Below are positions 47,553 through 57,137 of a stretch of 64,000 bases of DNA, in pieces. The stretch's first letter is position 1, and each line of letters begins with the position of its first letter. This DNA is from Pseudoruegeria sp. SK021 (GTDB taxonomy: Bacteria; Pseudomonadota; Alphaproteobacteria; Rhodobacterales; Rhodobacteraceae), in NCBI RefSeq assembly GCF_002119405.1, contig NZ_MTBG01000001.1, positions 248,001-312,000 on the forward strand, in the 5' to 3' direction. The translations under genes were made by a program, and so were the position numbers. Below the pieces are notes generated by a model. It was not told the DNA's origin and did no database searches. It saw only the letters and a program-made list of their open reading frames with translations.

Positions 47553-50432
47553 TTATTCCGCGGCCACTTTGCGCGCCAACAGCATCGGCTTGAGATAGCG
47601 CCCGGTGTGGCTGGCCTCAACCTCGGCCACCTTTTCCGGTGTGCCCACAGCCACCACCTGCCCACCGCCATCGCCGCCTTCGGGGCCAATATCGATCAGC
47701 CAGTCGGCGGTTTTGATCACGTCAAGATTGTGCTCAATCACAATGACCGTATTGCCGCCCTCGACCAGTTCATGAAGCACTTCCAACAGCTTGCGTACGT
47801 CCTCAAAGTGAAGACCTGTGGTCGGCTCATCCAGGATATACAGTGTCCGACCGGTGGATCGTTTCGCCAGTTCCTTTGACAGCTTCACCCGTTGGGCTTC
47901 GCCGCCCGAGAGGGTTGTGGCCTGCTGACCAACCTTGATATAACCCAGACCGACCCGCATCAGCGCGTCCATTTTTTCGCGGATCGACGGCACGGCGGCG
48001 AAGAAGCCTTGGGCATCTTCAACGGTCATATCCAACACATCGGCGATGCTGCGGCCCTTGAACTTCACCTCCAACGTCTCACGATTGTACCGCGCACCCT
48101 TGCAGGTCTCGCAGGTCACATAGACGTCGGGCAAAAAGTGCATCTCGATCTTGATGACGCCATCCCCCTGACAGGCCTCACAGCGCCCACCCTTGACGTT
48201 GAACGAAAACCGCCCCGGCTTATAGCCGCGCGCCTTGGCTTCTGGTAGCCCGGCAAACCAATCGCGGATCGGCGTGAAGGCCCCGGTATAGGTCGCGGGG
48301 TTGGATCGCGGCGTTCGGCCAATGGCCCGCTGATCAATGTCGATCACCTTGTCCAGATGCTCCAAACCCTTGATCGTCTCACAAGGCGCAGGCGTCTGGC
48401 GCGCCCCGTTCAGCCGCATCGAGGCGGTCTTGAACAGCGTTTCAATCGTCAGGGTCGACTTGCCGCCCCCCGACACGCCTGTGACGCAAACAAACTTGCC
48501 CAGCGGAAATTCCGCCGTGACGTTTTGAAGGTTGTTGCCGGTGGCCTTCACCACTGTCAGCTTTTTGCGATTGCCCTTGCGCCGGGTTTTCGGCACCGCG
48601 ATCTCGCGCTTCCCACTGAGGTAAGCTCCGGTCAATGACACCGGATTGGCGATAACTTCGGCCGGTGTGCCATGCGCCACGACTGATCCGCCATGCACGC
48701 CCGCGCCCGGACCCATATCAAAGACATAATCCGCCTCACGGATCGCTTCTTCGTCATGTTCGACCACGATCACGGTATTGCCCTGATCACGCAGGTTTTT
48801 CAGGGTAATCAGCAGACGGTCATTGTCGCGTTGGTGCAAGCCGATGCTGGGTTCGTCCAGCACATACAGCACCCCGGTCAGGCCCGACCCGATCTGACTG
48901 GCCAACCTGATCCGCTGACTTTCACCACCCGACAACGTCCCGGCATTGCGGCTGAGGGTCAGATATTCCAACCCGACATTGTTCAAGAACCCCAGCCGTT
49001 CGCGGATTTCTTTCAGAATGGTCCGGGCGATTTCATTCTTCTGCGCGGTCAGGCTTTCCGGCACGCTTTCGCACCAGTCGAAGGCCTGTTTGATCGACAT
49101 TTGCACCACCTGACCGACATGCAGCCCGGCAATCTTCACCGCCAACGCCTCGGGGCGCAGACGATAGCCGCCGCAGGTGCCACACGAGCGGTTGTTCTGA
49201 TAGCGCTCAAATTCTTCCCGCACCCAAGCGCTGTCGGTCTCGCGATAGCGCCGCTCCATGTTCGGGATCACCCCCTCGAACACCCGGCTGACCTGATAAA
49301 TCCGGCCACCTTCATCATAGCGGAACTGAATTTCTTCGTCGCCCGAGCCGCGCAGGAACACGTTTTGCACCGCCTCGGGCAGGTCTTTCCACGGCGTCGC
49401 CTTGTCGAAATCGTAATGCTTGGCGATGGATTCGATGGTTTGCAGGAAATAAGGCGATTTGCCCTTCCGCCACGGCGCCAGCGCCCCGTCATACAGGGTG
49501 ATCGTCTGATCCGGCACCACCAGCCGTTCATCAAAGAACAGCTCAACCCCCAAGCCATCGCAGGCCGGGCAGGCCCCGAACGGCGCGTTGAACGAAAACA
49601 GGCGCGGCTCAATCTCGGGGATGGTGAAGCCCGACACCGGGCAGGCGAATTTCTCGGAAAAGGTCAGGCGGTCGGGTGCCGGGGCCGCGTCGTCCCCATC
49701 GCCCGCCTTTGGCGCTGTTTCCAGAAACGCGATGCCATCGGCCAGATCAAGGGCTGTCCGCAGGCTGTCGGCCAACCGCGTTTCCAGCCCCTCACGCACC
49801 ACAATCCGGTCGACCACCACGTCGATGTCATGGCGAAACTTCTTGTCCAGCGTCGGCGGGCTGTCCAATTCGTGAAATTCGCCATCTACCTTGACGCGCT
49901 GAAAGCCATTCTTGCGCAGCTCTATGAATTCCTTGCGGTATTCACCTTTGCGGTCGCGCACAATCGGGGCCAAAAGATAGCCGCGGGTGCCGTCCTCCAG
50001 CGCCATGATCCGGTCGACCATGTCCTGCACCTGCTGCGCCTCAATCGGCAAGCCGGTGGTCGGGCTGAATGGCGTACCAACCCGCGCATAAAGCAACCGC
50101 ATGTAATCATAGATCTCGGTGACGGTGCCCACGGTCGAACGCGGGTTCTTGCTGGTGGTCTTCTGCTCGATGGAGATGGCCGGGCTCAGCCCTGAGATGT
50201 GATCCACATCCGGCTTTTCCATCATATCCAGAAACTGCCGCGCATAGGCGCTGAGGCTTTCGACGTAGCGGCGCTGCCCTTCGGCATAGATCGTATCGAA
50301 GGCAAGGCTGGATTTGCCCGACCCGCTGAGCCCGGTGATGACCACCAGCTGGTCACGCGGAATATCCACGTCGATATTCTTGAGATTGTGCTCGCGCGCG
50401 CCGCGCACTTCGATCTTCTTCAACTCGGCCAT
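47553..50432 (-). CDS. uvrA: Excinuclease ABC subunit UvrA
   Basis: A 959-residue UvrA, the damage-scanning ATPase of nucleotide excision repair. Two ABC modules are present: [20 protein letters not shown] with LSGGESQRI, and [16 protein letters not shown] with [15 protein letters not shown]. The C-terminal zinc finger (CEAC...CETC) is intact. The first finger is CPVS...CPAC, so one of the usual four cysteines is Ser, which I believe is common in alphaproteobacteria. The start is ATG at 50432. Confidence 0.97.
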   Translation of the reverse strand: MAELKKIEVRGAREHNLKNIDVDIPRDQLVVITGLSGSGKSSLAFDTIYAEGQRRYVESLSAYARQFLDMMEKPDVDHISGLSPAISIEQKTTSKNPRSTVGTVTEIYDYMRLLYARVGTPFSPTTGLPIEAQQVQDMVDRIMALEDGTRGYLLAPIVRDRKGEYRKEFIELRKNGFQRVKVDGEFHELDSPPTLDKKFRHDIDVVVDRIVVREGLETRLADSLRTALDLADGIAFLETAPKAGDGDDAAPAPDRLTFSEKFACPVSGFTIPEIEPRLFSFNAPFGACPACDGLGVELFFDERLVVPDQTITLYDGALAPWRKGKSPYFLQTIESIAKHYDFDKATPWKDLPEAVQNVFLRGSGDEEIQFRYDEGGRIYQVSRVFEGVIPNMERRYRETDSAWVREEFERYQNNRSCGTCGGYRLRPEALAVKIAGLHVGQVVQMSIKQAFDWCESVPESLTAQKNEIARTILKEIRERLGFLNNVGLEYLTLSRNAGTLSGGESQRIRLASQIGSGLTGVLYVLDEPSIGLHQRDNDRLLITLKNLRDQGNTVIVVEHDEEAIREADYVFDMGPGAGVHGGSVVAHGTPAEVIANPVSLTGAYLSGKREIAVPKTRRKGNRKKLTVVKATGNNLQNVTAEFPLGKFVCVTGVSGGGKSTLTIETLFKTASMRLNGARQTPAPCETIKGLEHLDKVIDIDQRAIGRTPRSNPATYTGAFTPIRDWFAGLPEAKARGYKPGRFSFNVKGGRCEACQGDGVIKIEMHFLPDVYVTCETCKGARYNRETLEVKFKGRSIADVLDMTVEDAQGFFAAVPSIREKMDALMRVGLGYIKVGQQATTLSGGEAQRVKLSKELAKRSTGRTLYILDEPTTGLHFEDVRKLLEVLHELVEGGNTVIVIEHNLDVIKTADWLIDIGPEGGDGGGQVVAVGTPEKVAEVEASHTGRYLKPMLLARKVAAE

Positions 50433-50580
50433 GACCCACCTCGGTATGATCCGGGTAATCTAGGGTCTCTGAACCGAGTCTCCAATGATAAAATGTGAAC
50501 AAATATAGAACGCGGGCCGTAAAATTCGGCGCCATCCAGCGGCAACAGGGCAGACCAGCATCGGCCTGCCCCTGAAAGCT

Positions 50581-50877
50581 TTATTTCTTTCCGATAAATT
50601 GCCCGACGATCGCGGTCAGAACACCGCCGCCAGCGGCGCCGCCCAGGACCTGACCGATCAACGCGCCCATATCCATGCCGCCGGTTGTCCCGGCCGCGGC
50701 ATCCGTGGCACCGCCCAACAGCGCGCCGATCAACGACCCACCCGCAACGCCGCCGACGGCACCGGCAATCAGACGCGGCAAGACGGCCATACCAACCGTC
50801 TTAACGACCTGCCCAGCAACACCGCCGCCGACCATACCGGCCACCGCCTGCACAATAATTGCAACAATACCTTCCAT
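50581..50877 (-). CDS. Gly/Ala-rich hydrophobic small protein
   Basis: A 98-residue protein with an N-terminal hydrophobic helix (MEGIVAIIVQAVAGMVGG) and several GAVGGVAGG and GGAAGGGV stretches, ending GQFIGKK. It is probably membrane-embedded or self-associating, with glycine-zipper-like repeats. I do not recognise a function. AGGAG lies 8 bases before ATG at 50877; an adjacent GTG would add one residue. It stands alone between uvrA and nadE. Confidence 0.7.
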   Translation of the reverse strand: MEGIVAIIVQAVAGMVGGGVAGQVVKTVGMAVLPRLIAGAVGGVAGGSLIGALLGGATDAAAGTTGGMDMGALIGQVLGGAAGGGVLTAIVGQFIGKK

Positions 50878-51029
50878 CACGCTTTCTCCTGAATTGATTA
50901 ACGTGCGCCATGACTCGCACCATTCAGAACAACCGCCTAACTTTCACTTCGGACGGACGAGAGGCATAATGTCGCATATTGGCTTCGTCCGAACACCGAT
51001 GTGAACGTCCCCCGCGCCGCCAGTGCGGC

Positions 51030-52688
51030 TTAACTGCGGTCGCGCCACCCGTTTGCAATCGGATAGCGGCGGTCCAGCCAGAACGCCCGCTTGGTCAGAC
51101 GCGGCCCCGGCGCCGACTGGTGGCGCTTGTATTCGCTGAGATAGATCAGCCGTTCGATCTTGCGCACGGTCTCGCGGTCGAACCCGGCCGCCACCACTTG
51201 GCTGACCGACGCTTCTTCGTCCACCAGCATCTCTAGGATACGGTCCAGCGCCGGATAGGGCGGCAGGCTGTCCTCGTCCTTCTGATCGGGGCGCAGCTCG
51301 GCGGAGGGCGGCTTGTCGATCACCCGCACCGGGATCACCTCGCCCGCCGGTCCCTGCATCCAGTCGCGATGATTGGCATTGCGCCAGCGGCAGGTTTCGA
51401 ACACCCGCATTTTGTACAGGTCTTTGATCGGGTTAAAGCCACCCGCCATATCGCCATAAATCGTCGCATAGCCGACCGCGACTTCGGACTTGTTGCCCGT
51501 GGTCAGCAACATTTCTCCGAACTTATTGCTCAGGGCCATCAACATCACCCCGCGCAGGCGGGATTGGATGTTCTCTTCGGTCAGGTCGGGATCACGCCCC
51601 TCAAACAGCGGTGCCAGCGTGTCCGACACCGCCGCCCGCGCGGCCCCGATTGGCAGCGTATCCAGACGGCAGCCCAGCCGCGCCGCAACGCCCTCTGCAT
51701 CCTCCAGCGAATGCGTTGAGGTGTATTCCGACGGCAACATGACGCAGCGCACATTCGCAGATCCCACAGCATCGGCGGCAATCACCGCAACCAGCGCCGA
51801 ATCGACCCCGCCCGACAGGCCCAGAACCACCTTGTTGAAGCCGGTCTTGCGCAGATAGTCGCGCAGGCCGATGACCATGGCTTGATAGTCCTGTTCCCAT
51901 TCGTCCGGCTGCGCGGGCCGGTCGCCCTGCACAATGCGCCAACCGGCCTTGGTCTCTTCCAGATCCACATGGGCCACTGCGGTCGCAAACACCGGCATGT
52001 GAAAGGCCAGCACCCCGCCCGGGTTCAACCCGAATGAGCCGCCATCGAACACCTGATCGTCCTGACCGCCCACCATATTGAGATAAATCAACGGCTTGCC
52101 GGTCTCAATCACCCGCGCCACCATATGGGTCAGCCGGTCGTCGTGCTTGTTGCGGTGATAGGGCGATCCGTTCGGCACCAACAGGATATCGGCACCGCTT
52201 TCGGCCATCGCCTCGGCCACGTCCTGATGCCACGCGTCTTCGCAGATCGGGGTACCAATGCGGATCGGCCCCAACCGAAACGGCCCCGAGATCGGCCCCG
52301 CATCATAAAGTCGGACCTCGTCGAACACTTCCCAATTCGGCAACTCATGCTTGAAGACCCGAGCCACCACCTGCCCGCCCTTCAGGATATGATAGGCGTT
52401 GTACAGCTTGTCTTCGGCGATCCATGGCCCGCCGATGCCCAGCGCGGGCCCATCGGCACAGTCCTTGGCCAGCGTATCAATCGCCGCCATCGCCGCTTTG
52501 ATGAAGGCCGGCTTCATCACCAGATCCTGAATCTGATAGCCGGTAATGAACATTTCCGACATCGCCACCAGATCGGCCCCGGCGTCACGCCCTTCGGCCC
52601 ACGCCTGCCGGGCAAGCGCCGCATTGGCGTCCAGTGCGCCCACGGTCGGGTTCATCTGACCAAGGGTCAGGCGGAAAGTCTGTCGCAT
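51030..52688 (-). CDS. nadE: Glutamine-dependent NAD+ synthetase
   Basis: A 552-residue two-domain enzyme making NAD+ from nicotinate adenine dinucleotide, ATP and glutamine. Residues 1-~260 are a nitrilase-type glutaminase with catalytic Glu45 (MSEMFITGY), Lys in VFKHELPNW and Cys in PICEDAWH. The NAD synthetase domain starts with LGLSGGVDSALVAVIA (PP-loop) and includes TTGNKSEVAVGYATIYGDMAGG. ATG at 52688 gives the normal start; the frame stays open upstream only because it is antisense to the MORN gene. Confidence 0.95.
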   Translation of the reverse strand: MRQTFRLTLGQMNPTVGALDANAALARQAWAEGRDAGADLVAMSEMFITGYQIQDLVMKPAFIKAAMAAIDTLAKDCADGPALGIGGPWIAEDKLYNAYHILKGGQVVARVFKHELPNWEVFDEVRLYDAGPISGPFRLGPIRIGTPICEDAWHQDVAEAMAESGADILLVPNGSPYHRNKHDDRLTHMVARVIETGKPLIYLNMVGGQDDQVFDGGSFGLNPGGVLAFHMPVFATAVAHVDLEETKAGWRIVQGDRPAQPDEWEQDYQAMVIGLRDYLRKTGFNKVVLGLSGGVDSALVAVIAADAVGSANVRCVMLPSEYTSTHSLEDAEGVAARLGCRLDTLPIGAARAAVSDTLAPLFEGRDPDLTEENIQSRLRGVMLMALSNKFGEMLLTTGNKSEVAVGYATIYGDMAGGFNPIKDLYKMRVFETCRWRNANHRDWMQGPAGEVIPVRVIDKPPSAELRPDQKDEDSLPPYPALDRILEMLVDEEASVSQVVAAGFDRETVRKIERLIYLSEYKRHQSAPGPRLTKRAFWLDRRYPIANGWRDRS

Positions 52689-52832
52689 GGTCCGGTTCTC
52701 CTGCTCGTCCCCCCTCTTTACGGCCCAGCGCGCCCGAGGAAAAGCGTCAAGCGCGAAGCAATGTTGCCCCTCTGCCGTGGATCGACTAGCACAGTCGCCA
52801 GAACACCAGCGACAATGTGGGACTGTAGCGAC

Positions 52833-54353
52833 ATGGCCAGGCAAAGACACCGAACCGCACGCGGGCGGAAAGTGACAGCAATCGCCGGCGTGTTGCTCTT
52901 TGGCACACTCACCGCTACGGCCCAAAGCACGGGCACTGGCACTGGCAACCCCGACAGCGTCACCCAGCAATATGCCAATGGCGGCGTTTATACCGGGGCG
53001 ATGACCGGCGGCAAACCGGACGGTTTCGGCACTTACACCCTGCCCAATGGTTATGAGTATTCCGGCGATTGGGTCGATGGCGCCCGCACCGGACACGGCA
53101 CCGCGAACTTTGTCGACGGCTCGGTCTATGAGGGCGCGATTGTTGACGGCACCCCCAATGGCACCGGCCAGATCGCGCTGCTGGATGGCTCGGTCATCCT
53201 CGGCACGTGGACCGATGGGGTGCTCAGCGGTCCGGCCACCGCCACCTATGCCGATGGGTCGGTCTATCAGGGCGATTTCGTCGACAACCAACGGCACGGC
53301 AACGGCACATGGTCCCGCCCCGACGGATATGTCTACGAGGGCGGCTGGATCGACGGCATGCGCAGCGGCGCGGCGACAATCACCTACCCGGATGGCTCCA
53401 CCTATGAGGGAGAGATGCTGTCGGACCGGCGCAACGGCAAGGGCACCATGGTGATGACCGACGGGTTCATCTACGTCGGGGACTGGGTCGAGAACCAGAT
53501 GGGCGGCTTTGGCCGCGTCACCTATGCCAATGGCGACGTCTATGAGGGCGTGCTGGCCCAAGGGCAGCGCCATGGCAACGGCAAGATGACCTATGCCAAT
53601 TCCGACGTCTACGAGGGTGCCTTCGCCGCAGACCAACGCAGCGGCATCGGCACCTTTCGCGGCACGGACGGCTATCTTTATGACGGCGAATGGCAAGGCG
53701 GGCAGCATCAGGGCAAAGGCCGTCTGGTCTATCCCGACGGCTCGATCTTCGAGGGCAACTTTGCCGCCAACCTGCCCCAAGGCGCAGGCCGGATCACCTA
53801 TCCCAGCGGCGACAGCTATAGCGGCAACTGGGTCAACGGCGTGATCGATGGCCAAGGCACCAGCCGCCGCGCCAATGGCACCGTCTATACCGGCGGCTTC
53901 GTCGACGGTCAGCAGCAGGGTCAAGGCACCTTGGTCACCGCCGACGGCTATAGCTTCGAAGGCAATTGGGACGCTGGGCTGCGGACCGGCCAAGGCAGCG
54001 TCACCTATGCCGACGGCACCACCTACACGGGCGGCTTCCAAAACGATCAGTTCCACGGCACCGGCACCCTGACCGTCCCCGATGGCATGACCTATACCGG
54101 CGAATGGAACGATGGCGCGATCACCGGAACCGGCGTCGCCCGCTATGCCACCGGCGATGTCTATGAGGGCGCCTTTGTCGACAGCAAGCGCGAAGGCCGT
54201 GGCACCCTAACCTATGCCACCGGCGAAGTGCTGAGCGGCATCTGGACGAATGGCGTACTGACCGAGCCGGATGCCCCAGCCACAACCGCACCGGACGCTC
54301 CCGCTACGGGCGCAACCGATCCTGACACAGACCCAGCTGAAACGCCTGAATAA
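52833..54353 (+). CDS. Exported protein with 18 tandem MORN repeats
   Basis: A 506-residue protein. After a basic N-terminus and a hydrophobic signal (VTAIAGVLLFGTLTATA, cleavage near 31), residues 53-466 are exactly eighteen 23-residue MORN units of the type YxGxWxxGxxxGxGxxxxxDG, followed by a partial unit and an acidic Pro/Ala/Thr tail. MORN repeats form extended beta hairpins that bind lipids or proteins. It lies head-to-head with nadE. ATG at 52833 is chosen, with an in-frame ATG at 52815 possible. Function unknown, probably periplasmic or surface scaffold. Confidence 0.88.
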   Translation: MARQRHRTARGRKVTAIAGVLLFGTLTATAQSTGTGTGNPDSVTQQYANGGVYTGAMTGGKPDGFGTYTLPNGYEYSGDWVDGARTGHGTANFVDGSVYEGAIVDGTPNGTGQIALLDGSVILGTWTDGVLSGPATATYADGSVYQGDFVDNQRHGNGTWSRPDGYVYEGGWIDGMRSGAATITYPDGSTYEGEMLSDRRNGKGTMVMTDGFIYVGDWVENQMGGFGRVTYANGDVYEGVLAQGQRHGNGKMTYANSDVYEGAFAADQRSGIGTFRGTDGYLYDGEWQGGQHQGKGRLVYPDGSIFEGNFAANLPQGAGRITYPSGDSYSGNWVNGVIDGQGTSRRANGTVYTGGFVDGQQQGQGTLVTADGYSFEGNWDAGLRTGQGSVTYADGTTYTGGFQNDQFHGTGTLTVPDGMTYTGEWNDGAITGTGVARYATGDVYEGAFVDSKREGRGTLTYATGEVLSGIWTNGVLTEPDAPATTAPDAPATGATDPDTDPAETPE

Positions 54354-54367
54354 AGCCCTACAGACCC

Positions 54368-54398
54368 GGCGCGGGCCTCACCCCTACACCCCCGCGCC
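54368..54398 (+). terminator. Hairpin after the MORN-protein gene
   Basis: GGCGCGGG and CCCGCGCC form an 8-bp GC-rich stem 14 bases after the stop codon, with a 15-base loop and no T run. Probably a weak terminator. Confidence 0.4.
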
Positions 54399-54603
54399 AT
54401 TCCGCCCAAACGCCTGAAAGGGCGGACGAATTTCAGCCCCTAACCCAAGGGCACCCGAAGGCTGCCTCGGCGACGAGGCGGTTAATTCGCGCTATGGGGT
54501 TGAAAAATTTCATGTTTTGGACTACTCCACGTTAACCCCAACTCTCCACACGCGTTGCATCATCCGGTGTTCGAAGCGCTATTGAACCTATGGAAGGCAA
54601 CAA

Positions 54604-55017
54604 ATGTTCTCCAAAATCATGTGTCCTGTCGATCTGGCCCATGCCGCCAAACTGACCCGTGCGCTTCAAGCCGCAGCCGATCTTGGCACCCAGTATGACT
54701 GTCCGGTCTGCTATGTGGGCGTCACCGGGGAAACCCCGGGGGCGGTGGCGCATTCGCCAAAAGAATATACCGCCAAGCTTGCGGCATTTGCAGCCGAACA
54801 AGGCGCGCAACACGGGCACAAGGTTACCTCCCATGCCTGCATCAGCACCGATCCCAGTGCCGATCTGGACAAGCAGTTGCTTGCCGCAGCCACGACGCTG
54901 GACGCGGATCTGATTGTGATGGCCTCGCATATTCCCGGACTGGCCGATCATCTCTGGCCGTCCCATGGCGGACAGATCGCGCGCCGCGCCAAGGCTTCGG
55001 TCTTCGTCATTCGCTGA
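54604..55017 (+). CDS. Universal stress protein
   Basis: A 137-residue UspA-domain protein (MFSKIMCPVDLAHAAKLTRAL). The C-terminal signature is MASHIPGLADHLWPSHGGQIARRAKASVFVIR; the usual G-x2-G-x9-G is partly degenerate (SHIPG...WPSHGGQI), so ATP binding is uncertain. It lies 48 bp upstream of the BCCT carrier gene and is probably cotranscribed with it. A second Usp is coupled to the TRAP permease in this window. Confidence 0.88.
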   Translation: MFSKIMCPVDLAHAAKLTRALQAAADLGTQYDCPVCYVGVTGETPGAVAHSPKEYTAKLAAFAAEQGAQHGHKVTSHACISTDPSADLDKQLLAAATTLDADLIVMASHIPGLADHLWPSHGGQIARRAKASVFVIR

Positions 55018-55065
55018 TCCGCGCGCCGCGCCTCCCCTTTTTCTTTGTCTCTCTCAGGAGTCTTC

Positions 55066-56712
55066 ATGACAGATACCTCCACCGATCCATCCGGGATACC
55101 GGAGCCAGATGGCGCAGCAACGCCCATCGATACGGATTATAATATCGGACAAGACAATGTCGAAGGATCGGTCGGTCCGATCGGCTTTGACATTCACAAC
55201 CCGGTCTTCATGACCTCGGGCGTGACCATCATTGTCTTCGTTCTGCTGACGTTATTGCTGCCCGACCAATCGGGCGCAGTGTTCTCGTGGCTGTTCGACA
55301 CCGTCACCAAAAGCTTTGACTGGCTCTTTATTGGCGCCGGCGACATTTTCGTCATTTTCTGCCTGTTTTTGATTGTCAGCCCGTATGGGCGTGTCCGGCT
55401 TGGCGGCGTGGATGCCACTGCCGACTACTCCTATATCGGCTGGTTCTCGATGCTCTTTGCGGCCGGCATGGGCATTGGCCTGATGTTCTATGGCGTGTCC
55501 GAACCCATGAGCCATTATTCATCGGCCATGGGCGGGATCACGCTGGAAAACGGCGCGCGCACCGACTGGGCACCTCTGGCCGGCGCCGCTGGCAACGAGG
55601 CCGAGGCCGTGCGTCTTGGCATGGCGGCCACCATCTATCACTGGGGCCTGCATCCTTGGGCGATCTACGCGGTGGTCGGACTGGCGCTGGCGTTGTTCAG
55701 CTTCAACAAAGGCCTGCCGCTCACCCTCCGCTCGGCCTTCTATCCGATCTTCGGCGAACGGGTCTGGGGCTGGACCGGACATGCCATCGACATTCTGGCC
55801 GTCTTTGCCACCCTGTTCGGTCTGGCCACCTCGCTGGGCTTGGGCGCAACACAGGCCAATGCTGGTCTGAGCGAGTTGTTCGGCGTCCCGTTCAGCACGA
55901 CCACGCAGGTTGTGTTGATCATGGTCATCACCGGTTTTGCGCTGATCTCTGTGGTTCGCGGCCTTGATGGCGGCGTCAAGATCCTGTCCGAGATCAACAT
56001 GGGTCTCGCCTTCACCCTTCTGGCCTTCGTACTGATCGCAGGCCCGACCGTGGCCATTCTGACCGGCTTTGCCGACAATCTGATGGCCTATTTCGAATAT
56101 CTGCCCGCGCTGGCTGTCCCGTTTGGGCGTGAAGACGTGAACTTCAGCCAAGGCTGGACTTCGTTCTACTGGGCGTGGTGGATCAGCTGGTCGCCGTTCG
56201 TCGGCATGTTCATTGCCCGCGTCAGCCGTGGCCGCACCGTGCGGGAATTCGTCACCTGCGTGCTGTTGATCCCCAGCCTCGTTTGCGTGCTGTGGATGTC
56301 GACCTTCGGTGGCACCGCGATCCATCAGGTGCTGAACGACGGCTATACCGCCGCACAAGAAGCCCCGCTTGAGCTGAAAATGTTCAAGATGTTCGACATG
56401 TTGCCGCTCTCCAGCATCACCTCGCTGCTGGGCATCGTCTTGGTCATCGTGTTCTTCGTGACCTCTTCGGACAGTGGTAGCTTGGTGATCGACACCATCA
56501 CCGCAGGCGGCAAGGTCGATGCGCCGGTACCGCAGCGGGTGTTCTGGTGCATCTTCGAAGGCACGGTTGCGATTGTGCTGCTGTTGTCGACCGGCGGGCT
56601 GGCTTCGCTCCAGTCTATGGTGATCTCAACCGGCTTGCCGTTCACCATTGTCCTGCTTGTGATGTGTTATGCGATTATTCGTGGTCTGGCCACGGAACCG
56701 CGCGGCTCATAA
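55066..56712 (+). CDS. BCCT-family betaine/carnitine/choline-type transporter
   Basis: A 548-residue membrane carrier with about 12 helices. GMGIGLMFYGVSEPMSHY, HWGLHPWAIYAVVGLALA and the family core WISWSPFVGMFIARVSRGRTVREF are intact. BCCT carriers import quaternary ammonium or related osmolytes coupled to Na+ or H+. ATG at 55066 has CAGGAG at 55055-55060; an upstream ATG at 55045 lacks one. It pairs with the upstream Usp gene, a pattern like TRAP-Usp at the start of the window. Confidence 0.93.
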   Translation: MTDTSTDPSGIPEPDGAATPIDTDYNIGQDNVEGSVGPIGFDIHNPVFMTSGVTIIVFVLLTLLLPDQSGAVFSWLFDTVTKSFDWLFIGAGDIFVIFCLFLIVSPYGRVRLGGVDATADYSYIGWFSMLFAAGMGIGLMFYGVSEPMSHYSSAMGGITLENGARTDWAPLAGAAGNEAEAVRLGMAATIYHWGLHPWAIYAVVGLALALFSFNKGLPLTLRSAFYPIFGERVWGWTGHAIDILAVFATLFGLATSLGLGATQANAGLSELFGVPFSTTTQVVLIMVITGFALISVVRGLDGGVKILSEINMGLAFTLLAFVLIAGPTVAILTGFADNLMAYFEYLPALAVPFGREDVNFSQGWTSFYWAWWISWSPFVGMFIARVSRGRTVREFVTCVLLIPSLVCVLWMSTFGGTAIHQVLNDGYTAAQEAPLELKMFKMFDMLPLSSITSLLGIVLVIVFFVTSSDSGSLVIDTITAGGKVDAPVPQRVFWCIFEGTVAIVLLLSTGGLASLQSMVISTGLPFTIVLLVMCYAIIRGLATEPRGS

Positions 56713-57137
56713 CGCGTTACATATACTCCTGCCCGCCCCGTCCGTGTCCCTCCACGGGCGGGGCATTTTTTTGCCGGATTGCCCTAGGGTCAGACACAGC
56801 CGGCACCCTCATCACTTTTTCTCGGCCTATTTTTCGACCTATTCGCCTATATTTTGTGCGTTTGTGCTTTATTGAAGCAGTTTTTCGGGCGCAACGCCCA
56901 CCTCCTTACCATTTCCTGTTCCGACCACCCTGCCTGTTGCGCAACCTCTGGGCGCAACCCGGCAGTTCGCGCCGGACACACAGACCGAGAGTGCAGCAAG
57001 CGACGACCCGCCTAGGGCCTGTCTTGCGGTGATCTTGACAACAGGAACGCAGCGTCTGGCCGCCAACGGCCCGGAACGATGACACGCCGGGCCATCACCC
57101 CACGTGTCACGACGCTCATGAAGGTACGGGAAATACT
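56713..57137. other. Intergenic region: BCCT terminator and urt leader
   Basis: 425 bases without a supported gene. It contains the terminator at 56735-56772 and three CCTAT copies in an AT-rich patch near 56826-56860. The urt promoter should lie in the right half. I saw no clear sigma-54 or NtrC site. Confidence 0.5.
56735..56772 (+). terminator. BCCT-gene terminator
   Basis: GCCCCGTCCGTG and CACGGGCGGGGC form a 12-bp stem (one wobble) followed by ATTTTTTT. Confidence 0.92.

Noticed and set aside
48693-50195. 500-codon open frame opposite uvrA
   Set aside because: Same reason; no ribosome site and no domain pattern.
52689-54056. A long open frame continuing upstream of nadE on the complement (456 extra codons)
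   Set aside because: It is antisense to the MORN gene. The regular 69-base repeats keep the opposite frame open; the NAD+ synthetase start is clear at 52688.
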